Source: Deinandra increscens subsp. villosa (lineage: Eukaryota > Streptophyta > Magnoliopsida > Asterales > Asteraceae). From it: DNA of 64,000 nucleotides. Positions 13,001 through 24,433 of the stretch are shown here, in pieces. Made by a program: the position numbers and the translations under genes. How positions within the stretch are numbered: position 1 is the stretch's first letter; every line of letters begins with the position of its first letter. Under the pieces are notes generated by a model. It saw only the letters and a program-made list of their open reading frames with translations. It did not search any database and had not been told where the DNA came from. Location: the NCBI GenBank assembly GCA_039602395.1, contig JBCNJP010000006.1, forward strand, positions 67,708,509 to 67,772,508, given 5' to 3'.

Positions 13001-13190
13001 TACATAACAAGTAAAAGATAAAATGGTGGGATCTTAAGCAACTTTTGTAATCAGGTAAGATGCCATGATCTAATTTTGTAGATGTGATTGCTCTTTTTGT
13101 TGTATTTAGTATTTCTTATTTGCATTTCATGTTGAATGAAAGCATGGGGACATTTGGGCTTATGGCGATTGTTGTTGATGGACTCACATG

Positions 13191-13776
13191 TGTGAACAAT
13201 TGGTAATCAGAGACAAACACAAGAACCAAATACTCGATCGATTACTCAAAACAGTAAATCGTACAACAAGATTTACAAGACCTAAAGATCATCAACTGGA
13301 TGATCATACAACAACTTCAGTTTCACAATCTATTGAGTACACAACAGTGTTCATCAACTGATGAACTAGAACCCTAGATTGACACAGAAACGAAGAAGAC
13401 GATCGGAGAAGAAGATTAGGTGCAACAATCTTCTAACGGCGCAACAACTTTACAACTCTCTCTCTTACCCTAGATCAGGGCAACCACATGCTTATAAATG
13501 CCTCTTTCCAGGATAAGGGAACCGGGTTAAGTAACCCGGGTCTTCAGCCCATTCCACTGCAGCTTCAAGCCCACAGCATCAAGAAGCCCAAGCCCAATCA
13601 GCATGTACACCTTCAGCCCACTTCAATAATGCTCCAAGCCCAATAGCAGTGGAATAATCCGACACGACCCCAACATGAAACAAAAAAATAAACACTACAT
13701 CAGCTCGAGAGATGAAAGATATTAAAAATATAAAACCAACAATAAAGATATGAATATATATAGTATATTTTTAACA
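13191..13776 (-). repeat. Copia 3' LTR
   Basis: 586 bp. On the plus strand it begins TGTGAACAATTGG and ends TATTTTTAACA, so on the element's strand it runs TGTTAAAAA...TTGTTCACA. It appears identical to the LTR at 18850-19435. It contains a GC-rich inverted repeat, ACCGGGTTAAGTAACCCGGG, near 13520. Confidence 0.95.
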
Positions 13777-13793
13777 CCCCCCCTCAGCTCAAG
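13777..13793 (-). other. Copia polypurine tract
   Basis: Minus-strand GAGGGGGGG lies directly next to the 3' LTR, the expected primer for plus-strand DNA synthesis. It is preceded by the pol stop region. Confidence 0.85.
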
Positions 13794-16700
13794 AGCTGAA
13801 ATGATTGTACAAACACAACTGTTTACTCAGACTCTCATGTTGAGTCACACTTAAACCCTTAGTAAACAAATCTGCCAATTGACAGTCAGATTTAACCTTG
13901 ACTGTTTGAATACACCCTTTAGCCAATTGATCACGCAAGAAAAATAGATCTAATTCAAAATGCTTAGTGCGATCATGAAACACAGGATTAGAGGCTATAG
14001 ACACAGCAGCCGTGTTATCACAAAATAAGCTAACAGGTAAATCAACAGGAATTAGTAACTCAGAAAGCAAGTTTATGAGCCACATAACTTCACATGTAGC
14101 ATGGCACATAGATCGATACTCTGCTTCAGCAGAGGAACGTGAAACTGTGCTTTGCTTCTTACTTTTCCAAGAAATTAATGAGGAACCCAGAAAAACACAA
14201 AAACCAGTGATTGACTTCCTAGTGATAAGGCATTTCGCCCAGTCAGAATCAGCAAATGCCCTTAAACCAAAGTGCTCACTTTTAGAAAATAGAATCCCTG
14301 TACCAGGAGATTTTTTTAAGTAGCGCAACAGCCTTAAAGCTATGTTTAAGTGAGCAACAACAGGACAGTGCATAAACTGACTAAGATAGTGAACTGCATA
14401 TGAGATATCAGGTCTAGTATGGGACAAATAGATCAATTTGCCAACTAACTTCTGATATCCAGTAACATTAGTTAAAACAGTGTTGTGCCTTTCACATTCA
14501 GAAGTCAAGACATGGTTTAATTCAATGGGTGTATTAACAGGTTTGCTACCTAACAAGCCATACTCACTTAATAAGTCTGTACAATATTTTCTTTGACAGA
14601 GACACAAACCAGAAGCTGTTTTTACAACTTTTATGCCCAGAAAATATGTTAACTCACCAAGATCCTTAATTAAAAACTTGGTTTGTAAAGACTTTTTTAT
14701 GTTCTCAATTTCTTGGCTACTATTTCCTGTGACAATTATGTCATCAACATAGACAAGTAAAACAATAAAAACTGACTGAGTAGACAGCACAAACATGGAA
14801 TAATCACACTTGCTTTGTACAAAGCCAAGTTCAAATAAAACCTCCACTAATTTTTCATTCCACATTCTAGGGGCCTGCTTTAAGCCATACAAAGATTTGT
14901 TTAACTTGCACACTTTTCCCTCATTTTCAGAAGCATAGCCTAAGGGAATTGTCATATACACATCTTCATTCAAATTACCATATAGAAAGGCATTATTTAT
15001 GTCAAGCTGATATAAAGACCAATTATTTTGAACAGCCATGGCAATAACAGTTCTAATAGTAACCATTTTTACCACAGGAGAAAAGGTTTCAGCAAAGTCA
15101 ACTCCCTCTTTTTGGGCATAACCTTTAGCAACTAACCTAGCCTTATACCTATCTACTTCTCCTGTTGACTTATATTTAATCTTATATATCCACTTACATC
15201 CTATAGCCTTTCTATTAGCAGGAAGATCAACAATATCCCAGGTATGGTTTCTATGCAGAGCTTCAAGTTCTTCATTCATGGCAACTACCCAATTATGGTC
15301 CTTAACAGCCTCATAGTAATGTTTAGGTTCAACACTTTTATTAAGAGTGGTAGCAAGACAAAAATTTTCAACTGTTAATTTTGAAAAATTTACAACTTTT
15401 TCTATCCCATATTTGACTTTTCCTTCAACCACAAAGTCTTTTAGTTTATTTGGAAAAACAGTTTGTCTAGTAGACCTCCTAGGGACTGTGATTTCATCAG
15501 GAAGGGACACTCCCTCAGGAGATTGCCATAGTTCTGTCTCATCATTATCACCATCATTCCTATGCTCATGCACAGCCCTATCAGGTGTTAGAGTATCTCC
15601 ACCAGGTTGCTGAGAAACAGCCTTACCTGAAGTGGAAGGACTCTTAACTTCTGATTGCTGTGACCCATGAGTAGGTAGGTTTTGATTAGTGGCAGCTCTA
15701 TCCTCATCATTGGGAGCTGAGTCATCATTAGAGTAGTTGGCTTCTTCATTTTCATACAAATCAAAAAAATTTATGCTGTTAATGTTGTCAGTAACAGGAG
15801 TGACAAAGTCTAAACTAGACTTTGTTTCCTTAAAGGGAAAAACATTTTCATAGAACTTTACATCCCTTGAAAAAATAACAGTCTTGTTGTCAAGACTCCA
15901 GAGCTTATAGCCCTTTTTTTCATTTGAAAAACCTAACATGACACATTTTTCAGCATTACTTGAAAATTTGTTTGTAGAATTTAGTATTGTAGAAAAACAA
16001 AGACAGCCAAAGACTCTAATGTGACTCAAATTTGGTTTTTCACCATACACAATCTCATAGGGGGTCTTTCCATTTAAAACAGATGAAGGAGTCCTGTTAA
16101 TAAGGTAAGTAGCAGTTAGAACACAATCAGACCAGAATTTAAGGGGAACACCACTCTGAAACAACAAGGCCCTAGCCACATTAAGGAGGTGCCTATGCTT
16201 CCTTTCAGCAATTCCATTTTGCTGAGGAGTATAGGCACATGAGGTTTGATGGACAATTCCTAAGTTTTTACAAAACAACTTCATTTGACTGTTAACAAAT
16301 TCAGTCCCATTGTCACTTCTAAAGCTTTTTACATTTACCTTAAACTGATTTTTAAGTAAACTTACAAACATCTCAATATAGAAAAACACTTTTGTTTTAT
16401 TTTTCATTAAGAAAACCCATGTGGCCCTTGAATGGTCATCAACTATAGTAAGGAAGTATTTAAAGCCTTCCTTACTAGCAAGCCTATAGGGACCCCACAC
16501 ATCTAGGTGTATTAAATCTCCTAGACTTGTAGTTTTATGATCACTTAAGGGAAAAGGTTCCCTATGTTGTTTTGCTCTATGACAAACATCACAGGGATCT
16601 TTGTTACTTTGAGATACCAGTTTCAAATCATGTTTAAGAACTCTAAGGACAGGATCAGAGGGGTGTCCAAGTCTGGTATGCCACAAATCTTCATTACCAT

Positions 16701-17214
16701 TAGGACCAAACCACACCTTATTAACAACAGGAATGCTATCACACATATATAGGCCATCAATTTGACTACCAATCACCAGAATTTTCCTGGTTAAAGAGTC
16801 CTGAACAAAACAACTAGACTCATTAAATGAAACAGTCAACTTACTGTCCTTGGACAACTTATACACAGACATGAGATTTACATTGTACTCAGGGATAACA
16901 AAAACATCCATTAAGGTAATTGAATCGTTGATTTTTATATTACCAATTTTGGTTACCAAGGCCTCAGTCCCATTTGGGTGTTTAACTTTAATTTTAAATT
17001 CTGCCACATCAACAGTGTTAAGCAAATGTTTATCTGATGAAACCATATGATGGTTTGCACCTGAGTCAACAATCCAGTTAGTTCCAGTCATAGAACTATC
17101 TGGATTGGGAAATCTCACCTGTCTAGGACCATGACTAGTAAGACACAAGTAAGTACCTGCAGCATTTCCACTGCTAAGGTTGTCACTTGTTTTGTCACCT
17201 ATTAGACACAACAA
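13789..17214 (-). CDS. Copia Pol polyprotein (protease, integrase, RT, RNase H)
   Basis: 1141 codons open from the first Met after the gag stop. Domains in order: aspartic protease (DSGANHH, residues 50-56); GAG-pre-integrase/HHCC zinc region (H179, H184, C208, C211); integrase catalytic core with D238 (HLDVWG), D301 (SDNGTEF) and E337 (AERKH); reverse transcriptase with YVDD at 822-825; RNase H (FADSDWAKC, SSAEAEYRSM) and a C-terminal TKHFELDLFF segment. The integrase order before RT defines Ty1-copia. It is normally made fused to Gag; here translation would need readthrough of one TGA or internal initiation. The protein otherwise looks active. Confidence 0.95.
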   Translation of the reverse strand: MLCLIGDKTSDNLSSGNAAGTYLCLTSHGPRQVRFPNPDSSMTGTNWIVDSGANHHMVSSDKHLLNTVDVAEFKIKVKHPNGTEALVTKIGNIKINDSITLMDVFVIPEYNVNLMSVYKLSKDSKLTVSFNESSCFVQDSLTRKILVIGSQIDGLYMCDSIPVVNKVWFGPNGNEDLWHTRLGHPSDPVLRVLKHDLKLVSQSNKDPCDVCHRAKQHREPFPLSDHKTTSLGDLIHLDVWGPYRLASKEGFKYFLTIVDDHSRATWVFLMKNKTKVFFYIEMFVSLLKNQFKVNVKSFRSDNGTEFVNSQMKLFCKNLGIVHQTSCAYTPQQNGIAERKHRHLLNVARALLFQSGVPLKFWSDCVLTATYLINRTPSSVLNGKTPYEIVYGEKPNLSHIRVFGCLCFSTILNSTNKFSSNAEKCVMLGFSNEKKGYKLWSLDNKTVIFSRDVKFYENVFPFKETKSSLDFVTPVTDNINSINFFDLYENEEANYSNDDSAPNDEDRAATNQNLPTHGSQQSEVKSPSTSGKAVSQQPGGDTLTPDRAVHEHRNDGDNDETELWQSPEGVSLPDEITVPRRSTRQTVFPNKLKDFVVEGKVKYGIEKVVNFSKLTVENFCLATTLNKSVEPKHYYEAVKDHNWVVAMNEELEALHRNHTWDIVDLPANRKAIGCKWIYKIKYKSTGEVDRYKARLVAKGYAQKEGVDFAETFSPVVKMVTIRTVIAMAVQNNWSLYQLDINNAFLYGNLNEDVYMTIPLGYASENEGKVCKLNKSLYGLKQAPRMWNEKLVEVLFELGFVQSKCDYSMFVLSTQSVFIVLLVYVDDIIVTGNSSQEIENIKKSLQTKFLIKDLGELTYFLGIKVVKTASGLCLCQRKYCTDLLSEYGLLGSKPVNTPIELNHVLTSECERHNTVLTNVTGYQKLVGKLIYLSHTRPDISYAVHYLSQFMHCPVVAHLNIALRLLRYLKKSPGTGILFSKSEHFGLRAFADSDWAKCLITRKSITGFCVFLGSSLISWKSKKQSTVSRSSAEAEYRSMCHATCEVMWLINLLSELLIPVDLPVSLFCDNTAAVSIASNPVFHDRTKHFELDLFFLRDQLAKGCIQTVKVKSDCQLADLFTKGLSVTQHESLSKQLCLYNHFSS

Positions 17215-17250
17215 CCTATTAATCTGATCCTGAGTAAGAGTCTTAGCAGG

Positions 17251-18240
17251 TCAAGATGAGGGATCATCAAAAATATTTTTTGAAGACAAATTAGAAGATC
17301 CCACTTTCTGTCCTGCTATGGACTTTGATTTCATCCAAGGAGGATACCCAACTATCTCAAAGCATTTGTCTACATTATGCCCAACTTTACCGCAGTGGGT
17401 ACACTTTAGGTTTGGGTTCCTTGGTTGTTTCCTTTTTACTTCAGAGTTCTGACTTAATCTAGAATTGAAAACAGAAGTTTGAGTTTGAGAAGATTTGGTT
17501 TCATTTCCATTATTCCTATGGGATTCTTCCCTAGAGATAATAGAAAAAGCTTCCTTAATAGTAGTCAATTCTGGTTGCATTAAAATGTTAGTTCTTACAT
17601 TTTCATAGGATATATCAAGTCCCATCAAAAATTGCATTAGTTTTATGAGATGTTGAAAATCATTGAACTCTTTTGAAGCATCACAAGTACAGGTGGGTAA
17701 CTGAAGGATTTGATCCAACTGTTTCCACATGATATTAAGCTTGTGATAATACTCAGAAACACTCAAGTTCCCTTGTGAAAAATTATTAATTCTTTGATAC
17801 AGGTTGAATACCACAGATCCATCAATTTTATTATAGGTATCTTTTAGTTCAGTCCAGACAGAGGAGGCAAGATTAGAGTAAACATGACCCATGTACAAAT
17901 CCTCACTCACAGAGTTAAGAATCCAGGTCAAAACAACTGAATTACATCTGTCCCATTGTCTAGCCAAGACATTATCAGTATAATCCGATCTTTTACAAGA
18001 GCCATCAATAAAACCAAATTTATTTTTTACTTGTAAAGCCAGTGTCATTGCATTTGACCAAAGAATGTAATTCTCTGTTCCTTTGAGTTTAATACTAATA
18101 ATGGTCAATTGGCTAGATTCACTGGGATGAAGGTATAGGGGATCACTTGGATCCAACTTACCAATTTGGGTAGCAAAAGGATTACTACTCTCAGCATCAG
18201 TCATGATTTTAACCACAAAATAACAAGCACACAGAGACAA
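17251..18240 (-). CDS. Copia Gag
   Basis: 329 codons open; I prefer the Met at residue 13 (MTDAESSNPF) as start because the first twelve residues are atypical. A UBN2/copia-type gag domain fills residues about 45-240 (YILWSNAMTLAL, VWTELKDTYNKIDGS). A single CCHC zinc knuckle is at 280-293 (CTHCGKVGHNVDKC). The frame ends DDPSS-TGA and continues open in the same frame into Pol, so the TGA most likely arose from CGA by a C-to-T change. Gag packages the element RNA into cytoplasmic particles. Confidence 0.92.
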   Translation of the reverse strand: MSLCACYFVVKIMTDAESSNPFATQIGKLDPSDPLYLHPSESSQLTIISIKLKGTENYILWSNAMTLALQVKNKFGFIDGSCKRSDYTDNVLARQWDRCNSVVLTWILNSVSEDLYMGHVYSNLASSVWTELKDTYNKIDGSVVFNLYQRINNFSQGNLSVSEYYHKLNIMWKQLDQILQLPTCTCDASKEFNDFQHLIKLMQFLMGLDISYENVRTNILMQPELTTIKEAFSIISREESHRNNGNETKSSQTQTSVFNSRLSQNSEVKRKQPRNPNLKCTHCGKVGHNVDKCFEIVGYPPWMKSKSIAGQKVGSSNLSSKNIFDDPSS

Positions 18241-18834
18241 GCCAGGTAAACAGTAATATCAACACAAATCAAAGAATAGCAATCAAGAACAAGTTAGACA
18301 GGGATTGACTGCCCCTGTACAGCATACAACAGGAGACAACAGACCTGCACTGTACTAATCTACAACAAGAATCAAAAAGTAAGACAAGGAAAGATCTCAC
18401 CCAGATGGATTCCCAAGTTAGGGTTCCAAGATTGCTTCCTGTAACCTTCGCTTAGGGTTACAGAAGAGGCAATCAGCGCAGCAACACCAGTCTCCAATTC
18501 GTCTGAGAAGAACAGCTAGGGTTTCCAACCAAGCTCCTCCACGAAGTGCTCAAGGGCCTGCAACCTCTGATTTCCAGACAGGGAAGTGAATCGAAGACTC
18601 GATTACGGGAGATAGACTACAATACACCGGATCCAGTGACCTGATTAGGTTTTTGAGCCGTGTGGAGTCACACTACCGAGATCTGTCCGATAATCACTTG
18701 ACACGAAGGACGAACAGACGAGAGAGGCCCGAACCACCGTCGGAGACTCAGGAGATCAACCGGTACAACTCCGGTGATACTAATCAACAGAAAACCCTAA
18801 CTAAGACGAGGAGACACAACTGCTCAAGAGCTAA
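18241..18834 (-). other. Copia 5' leader
   Basis: About 600 bp between the primer-binding site and gag. An 61-codon plus-strand frame here is a shadow. It presumably holds the packaging and leader sequence; no motif is visible. Confidence 0.6.
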
Positions 18835-18849
18835 CTAGCTCTGATACCA
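18835..18849 (-). other. Copia primer-binding site
   Basis: The minus strand reads TGGTATCAGAGCTAG directly next to the 5' LTR, complementary to the 3' end of plant initiator-methionine tRNA. Confidence 0.9.
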
Positions 18850-19435
18850 TGTGAACAATTGGTAATCAGAGACAAACACAAGAACCAAATACTCGATCGA
18901 TTACTCAAAACAGTAAATCGTACAACAAGATTTACAAGACCTAAAGATCATCAACTGGATGATCATACAACAACTTCAGTTTCACAATCTATTGAGTACA
19001 CAACAGTGTTCATCAACTGATGAACTAGAACCCTAGATTGACACAGAAACGAAGAAGACGATCGGAGAAGAAGATTAGGTGCAACAATCTTCTAACGGCG
19101 CAACAACTTTACAACTCTCTCTCTTACCCTAGATCAGGGCAACCACATGCTTATAAATGCCTCTTTCCAGGATAAGGGAACCGGGTTAAGTAACCCGGGT
19201 CTTCAGCCCATTCCACTGCAGCTTCAAGCCCACAGCATCAAGAAGCCCAAGCCCAATCAGCATGTACACCTTCAGCCCACTTCAATAATGCTCCAAGCCC
19301 AATAGCAGTGGAATAATCCGACACGACCCCAACATGAAACAAAAAAATAAACACTACATCAGCTCGAGAGATGAAAGATATTAAAAATATAAAACCAACA
19401 ATAAAGATATGAATATATATAGTATATTTTTAACA
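18850..19435 (-). repeat. Copia 5' LTR
   Basis: 586 bp, apparently identical to 13191-13776. It is followed by the target duplication ACATG at 19436-19440, after which Helitron copy B resumes. Confidence 0.95.
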
Positions 19436-22400
19436 ACATGACAAGACTTATGGCTCACATTTTTTGTTGAGCTGGGTAGCAAAAAGGGGGTAATTCTTGA
19501 TTTGCTTCAAGCAATCAAGCTAACAATTAGGGAATTTGATGGTAAAACATATGTTATATCTCTAATTAGGTCAAATGGGTTCAAAGTTGCTCCAAATAAC
19601 CGTATAATACATTACATAATAATTTGCAATCTTTAATCTTTGTTCAATATTATTATCTATAAAATTATCTTTTGACTTACCTAAATAACCGTATAATAAT
19701 TAGGAGGCCGCCTTATTGGTCAAGGTTTAAGTGTATGTTTGCAGAGTCATTCAAAATGTGATTATTTTTTCATACTTAAAATAAGGTTGTGTCTTGATAA
19801 CATTTGTAGGTATTTAGTCATTCACCCAACCCCCACTCCATCCACTTTGTATGATTAATGGTTTATACCACAGAGCTAGGAGCATGGATTTTGGTTACAA
19901 GAACTTGTAGCTTCCTTCACTTTATAGATGGAACTGAAATTCAAATAAAAGAATTAGCGGGTCAACTTATTGGTCATGGTTTGCCCCTTACTCTTTAAAT
20001 GTATGCTTGCACAATCATTTTTTACTCTTTAATAAAGATTGTGTCTTTACAAAGCTGGACGGTCGTAATAATATTGACGCTTTAGGATCGTGGTTATCTA
20101 CTTATACATGCTAATAGCACAAGTAATAGAATTAGAATGGATGCGAAGACATAAGAACTAAACAACATATTGGACTAGGTTAGAAAAGCCTACTTTAGGT
20201 ATTTAACAAAACCGGGCAGTGGCGTATATTATACATCTTCTATTTTTAAAGGTTTGTGTGGGACTGTTTATTAGTGACTCTGGTATGGATTGGTATGCTT
20301 TTATCTCCTGCTGGGTTCATTAATATTTGTTGTCTAGTCTATGGTCTACATTAATTTGTTTTTCTTTTTGTTCCTAAATATATAGTTAAAGAGATGAACA
20401 GATGTTGCACTAAAGGTATTTGCATATCAAGAGTTTTTAGATCAAACTGATCTGATAGTTTCATTTAGACATGGTGTTGAAATTTTTCTTTTCTGCTTAC
20501 AATTTTAGATTTGGTGTAAAGTGATATGTAATTGTTTTTGTTACTTTAATTTTTCATTAAGGTGTCTCTGATGAGAAGGCTTAGACACCCAAATATTTTG
20601 CTCTTCATGGGGGCTGTTACTTCTTTACCTCAACATGTATGGATTGATACCAAGTTCCTTCCCCGGCTAGTTTTTAAGTTTTCTTTTGTAGTGGAAGTTT
20701 AGACACCTAAATATTTTGCTCAATTGAGACTACATGCATGCACAATGTAGTATCAATTGAATAACACATGTAAATATCATATATATATATTTACATTTGT
20801 CCACCATGTTATATCATATATCTACATTTATACACACATTGTTTTTCGTATTTAACTAAGAAACAAAGTACAAACCTGTTTTAATCATCATATCATTTTA
20901 ATCTAATTTGATTATCAGTTTAATTTAATTTGATTTACACATGAAAACGATCAAATATCTCATCCTAGTTTATATTCATATTTTACCTTATTGTTGAACA
21001 ATTTTGGAATTTTTGGAGTTACTTGTTTTGTATGTTTGTTGAGACTTGATTAGAAAACTTGATGGAGACCATCTTGTACCTTATTATGTTGATATATTTG
21101 GAACTGTTTTACCCAGCATTGCCAACAAAGAAGACAAACACCACTTTTAAAAGATTTTGTGCTAAGACCTAACATTTTACTCATTTCTATGTATTTGGTA
21201 TATATGGTATTATGTATATTTGCTTAATATACTAATGTTGGAGTAATTCTTAATTCTTTTTATTGCAAGGAGGTTGGGTTTAGCAATTCTCCTAATGCTA
21301 TTCATCCAGAATTAATCACTGAATCAGACCTGCTAAAGGTACATACTCTCACTCTCCATCACCATATATTTTTTTGGAAAATAAAAAAAACTAAATTGTT
21401 CGGAAGGATTAAATGAAAAAGACTCGTAATCTTTGAGTTTTATTAAATTTTGTTATTTTTCTTGAGTTTAAAATAATTTTGAATATATATTTAATACTTA
21501 AATATCTTGAACTAAAAATAAAGTATTATAATTAAGTTTTCTATATACAGTGAATCATCTATTCTAATTTAAAAGAAATATATAATGTGAGTTATCTTAA
21601 ATAATTTTGAAATTGATAAATTAGAATAAAATAAATAAATCAAATTATGAGATTTGTAAATAGCTAAAAATATAGTAATTACAACTTCTTTAAAAATCTG
21701 ATATTCACTATCTTCATCTTGAAAAATAAAAAACATTTAAAACAAAAGATATAAGATATTAAAAAGTTCTAGGAAAAGGACCTAAACTCTTAAGAGAATT
21801 GTAATAAAATGAAAGTGACAAGTTAGATTTAAATAATTTATGATTTTCCATAGATTAAAACAATTATATTTAAAGGGTGTTCGCTGAAATTATGAAAATC
21901 ATTTAAAACAAATAAAATAAGACTTTAAATTGGTTAAAACGTTTATATAATGCCAATTTTACAGAAAGAAAAACTTAACACACAACTATAAATGAAGACA
22001 CTTAATAAAAAAAATATAATAAAATACTTATTAAAAGTAACATCACAAAAAAAGCTTTAAGTTATTTACATAAATCAAACTACTAATAAATGATTATATC
22101 CAATCATCAAACTACTAATAAATGATTATATCCAAATTAAAAATGTATTAGTATAATTAAGAGTTATATATTTCTAACGCCTTTCTTGAAAATAGTCGTG
22201 CAAATCACTTTTTTATTATTTACAGAAAACCAAAATAAATAAAAAATCTAGAGAAAGGATTTCATTTAAAACATATAAAATAAGAGTCTTAGATTTGTTA
22301 AAATGTTTATAAAATGCCAATTTAATAAAACAAAAACTTATTAGTCTTGGCTATAAATCAATGATTTAAAAGGTAAAAATATACTACCTAAAAGAGATAA

Positions 22401-23329
22401 TAATTATAAACAATTTAGCAAATAATTATTATATATATACTTGAAACTTTAACTTGAACATTGAAAAAATGAATGAGAATCACAATAAAAAAAATAATTG
22501 TAATCCAATAGTGTGTATACCTCAGATTGTGTCTTGAGAAAGAGAAATGATGATAAGTTAGATAACGTGTCTAAAGAAAAGATTTGTTAAGTATGGGAAA
22601 AGTAAATGAGTGCAAGCTTCAAGAAATATTACAAGTCTCGAGGAAAGGAGACGTTTTTTTTTTAATTAAAAAGCTATAGAAAACAACATAATAAAAAAAT
22701 TATTTTATGCCACTTAGGTCCCTAACCTAGTAGTTAGTGACAAAACCTATTTGAAAAGAGCCTAAAGTTCAAAACTTGTCATTGAAATTTGATCTAAAAA
22801 TAAAAGTTACCGTTCAAATTTTTTTTAAACATTGAACTTTTTTTTTATTAAATAGCCATTATTTAGTTGTCAAATAAATAGAACAGTTATTTTTATTAAA
22901 TAGTCATCATTTAGTTGTCAAATAAATATAATAGGTTTTGAAGAAGTGCTTTAAAATAACTAATTCTGAAACATAATAAGTTTTTATATATATAATCATT
23001 TATTTTATAAGTAGCATAATATTAGATTATGTTAAATTAAATTAAATTGTTGTCACTTCAAAAGAGATGTGTGTCAGAATTTTCCCTCAAAAAAGATCAT
23101 TAACTTAAGATGACTTTTCACAGTTTTAAAGTGTTAGAGAATGTAAATTTTGTGTATCGAGGAGAAATAAAAATTGTCTATAAAAAAGTTTAAATCTCTC
23201 CCCTAAATTTGACAGCTGTGATTTGTATGTCAGAATTTTGTGTCTCGAGAAAGAAAACTAATTTAAATTGACTTTTCAGAATCTCCAAAAAGTAAATTAG
23301 TAAATTATTGTCTCGAGGAAAAATTTAAA

Positions 23330-24391
23330 CTATCTATATAAAAAGTTTTAAATCCCTCCCCAACCTTTACTTAAATCCCTCCTCCTTTCGGTTACACATG
23401 AATGGCTTCGCCACAATCAAATAAAGATCTTGAAAGAAACTAAGCAATGAAGATCATTGACGAACCACATCATACATAATGACTTACCTTATCTGCAGCA
23501 CTATAAGGTACGTTTCCTTCTATCTAAACATCATTAAGGTTGTTCAAGTTCGTCGGTCTGAACAACATTAACAGATTTTTTTTATTGGTAGCTTTCTGTT
23601 CCATGGCTAATGAAGACTGGAATAACGAATCCAAACATTTACGATTCTGAATGCTAATAGCGTTTATATTTCCATGTTAATGCAGTTTTCTTTACATCAA
23701 CCACCCACGATCTCAAATATTCTTTACATCAACCTCCCACGATCTCCAACTGTCGAGTCAGTTTAGCATCTATAAATAGTTTAATTAAATTAATATTATC
23801 TGCGATTAAAATGTATGGTAATTAGAAAATTAAAGTCAAACGGCGGTTTTTGATGATGCAATTTCTGACGTCACAAGGCTAAAATAACTAAAATAACTGT
23901 AATGTAGTTTTAAAACCGTCTCCTTTACACGGCTGAGATCAAATCTTGGTGAACGTGAACGGCCTAGATCAAAAGTACGTGGGTAGAACCGCAAAAAAAC
24001 TTCCATTGACTCTTACGGTGTCAATCAACATGCACAAATCTTAATAACACACTTGGATTACTCGTTAAAACAATCAAGAATCAATAAAGTACAAATATAC
24101 ATTTGAAAACCACAACCTAATTGGAAAAGCACGTCGACACGCATTGTTTGGAGACTTTTCTTAGGCGCCAGAGTAAAACGTGCCCAAAAGTTTGTCAAAT
24201 GCTTGGAGATTTAATTATATAAACTAGACAAACCTTTGTTCTCACACCAATGTGGGACAAGACACTTCTATTCAAAACTTGCACAAACCAATCAATTTTG
24301 AGATTTACATCTCATACACACTTTTCCTATAAGTATTTCCAAAAGTAAAATTTAATCGCAACGCGAATAAGTTTGAAAACAGAAGGGATTT
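23330..24391. other. Intergenic, no gene seen
   Basis: AT-rich sequence past the part of copy B that can be matched to copy A. It holds a short duplicated phrase around CAACC.CCCACGATCTC (23697-23750). No open frame resembles a protein. It may contain the 5' end of Helitron copy B. Confidence 0.5.
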
Positions 24392-24433
24392 CGTATACCA
24401 TTAGTCGGGATTCGTAATGTTGAATTGCTTAGG
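24392..24433 (+). repeat. 42-bp direct repeat, left of Harbinger element
   Basis: CGTATACCATTAGTCGGGAT and the following 22 bp (ending GCTTAGG) recur exactly at 26372-26413 on the far side of the transposon, where an extra 21-bp partial copy (26351-26371) precedes it. Confidence 0.9.

Larger units (their letters stand above)
13191..19435 (-). mobile_element. Complete Ty1-copia retrotransposon, very recent
   Basis: The element is 6245 bp, with two 586-bp LTRs, an adjacent iMet-type primer-binding site, a G-rich polypurine tract, and gag and pol in one frame separated by a single TGA. The target duplication is ACATG (13186-13190, 19436-19440); copy A of the host Helitron shows the empty site with a single ACATG. 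I see no difference between the LTRs by eye, which indicates a recent insertion. All enzymatic domains look intact. Confidence 0.95.
10200..23330 (-). mobile_element. Helitron-like element, copy B, split by a copia element
   Basis: It has the same minus-strand 3' terminus as copy A (ACTAGTGTTATACCCG), directly after host A. It stays collinear with copy A to its right-hand limit at the gap (TGTCTCGAGGAAAAA, about 23323). The true right end cannot be fixed because copy A is cut by the gap; sequence up to about 24000 could still belong to it. The copia element at 13191-19435 interrupts it, and copy A preserves the uninterrupted site near 5085-5092. Confidence 0.7.

Noticed and set aside
2063..23330. 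The two 7 kb copies as LTRs of a giant retrotransposon
   Set aside because: The boundary is a hairpin plus CTAG rather than TG...CA; no primer-binding site or polypurine tract flanks them, and no pol lies between them.
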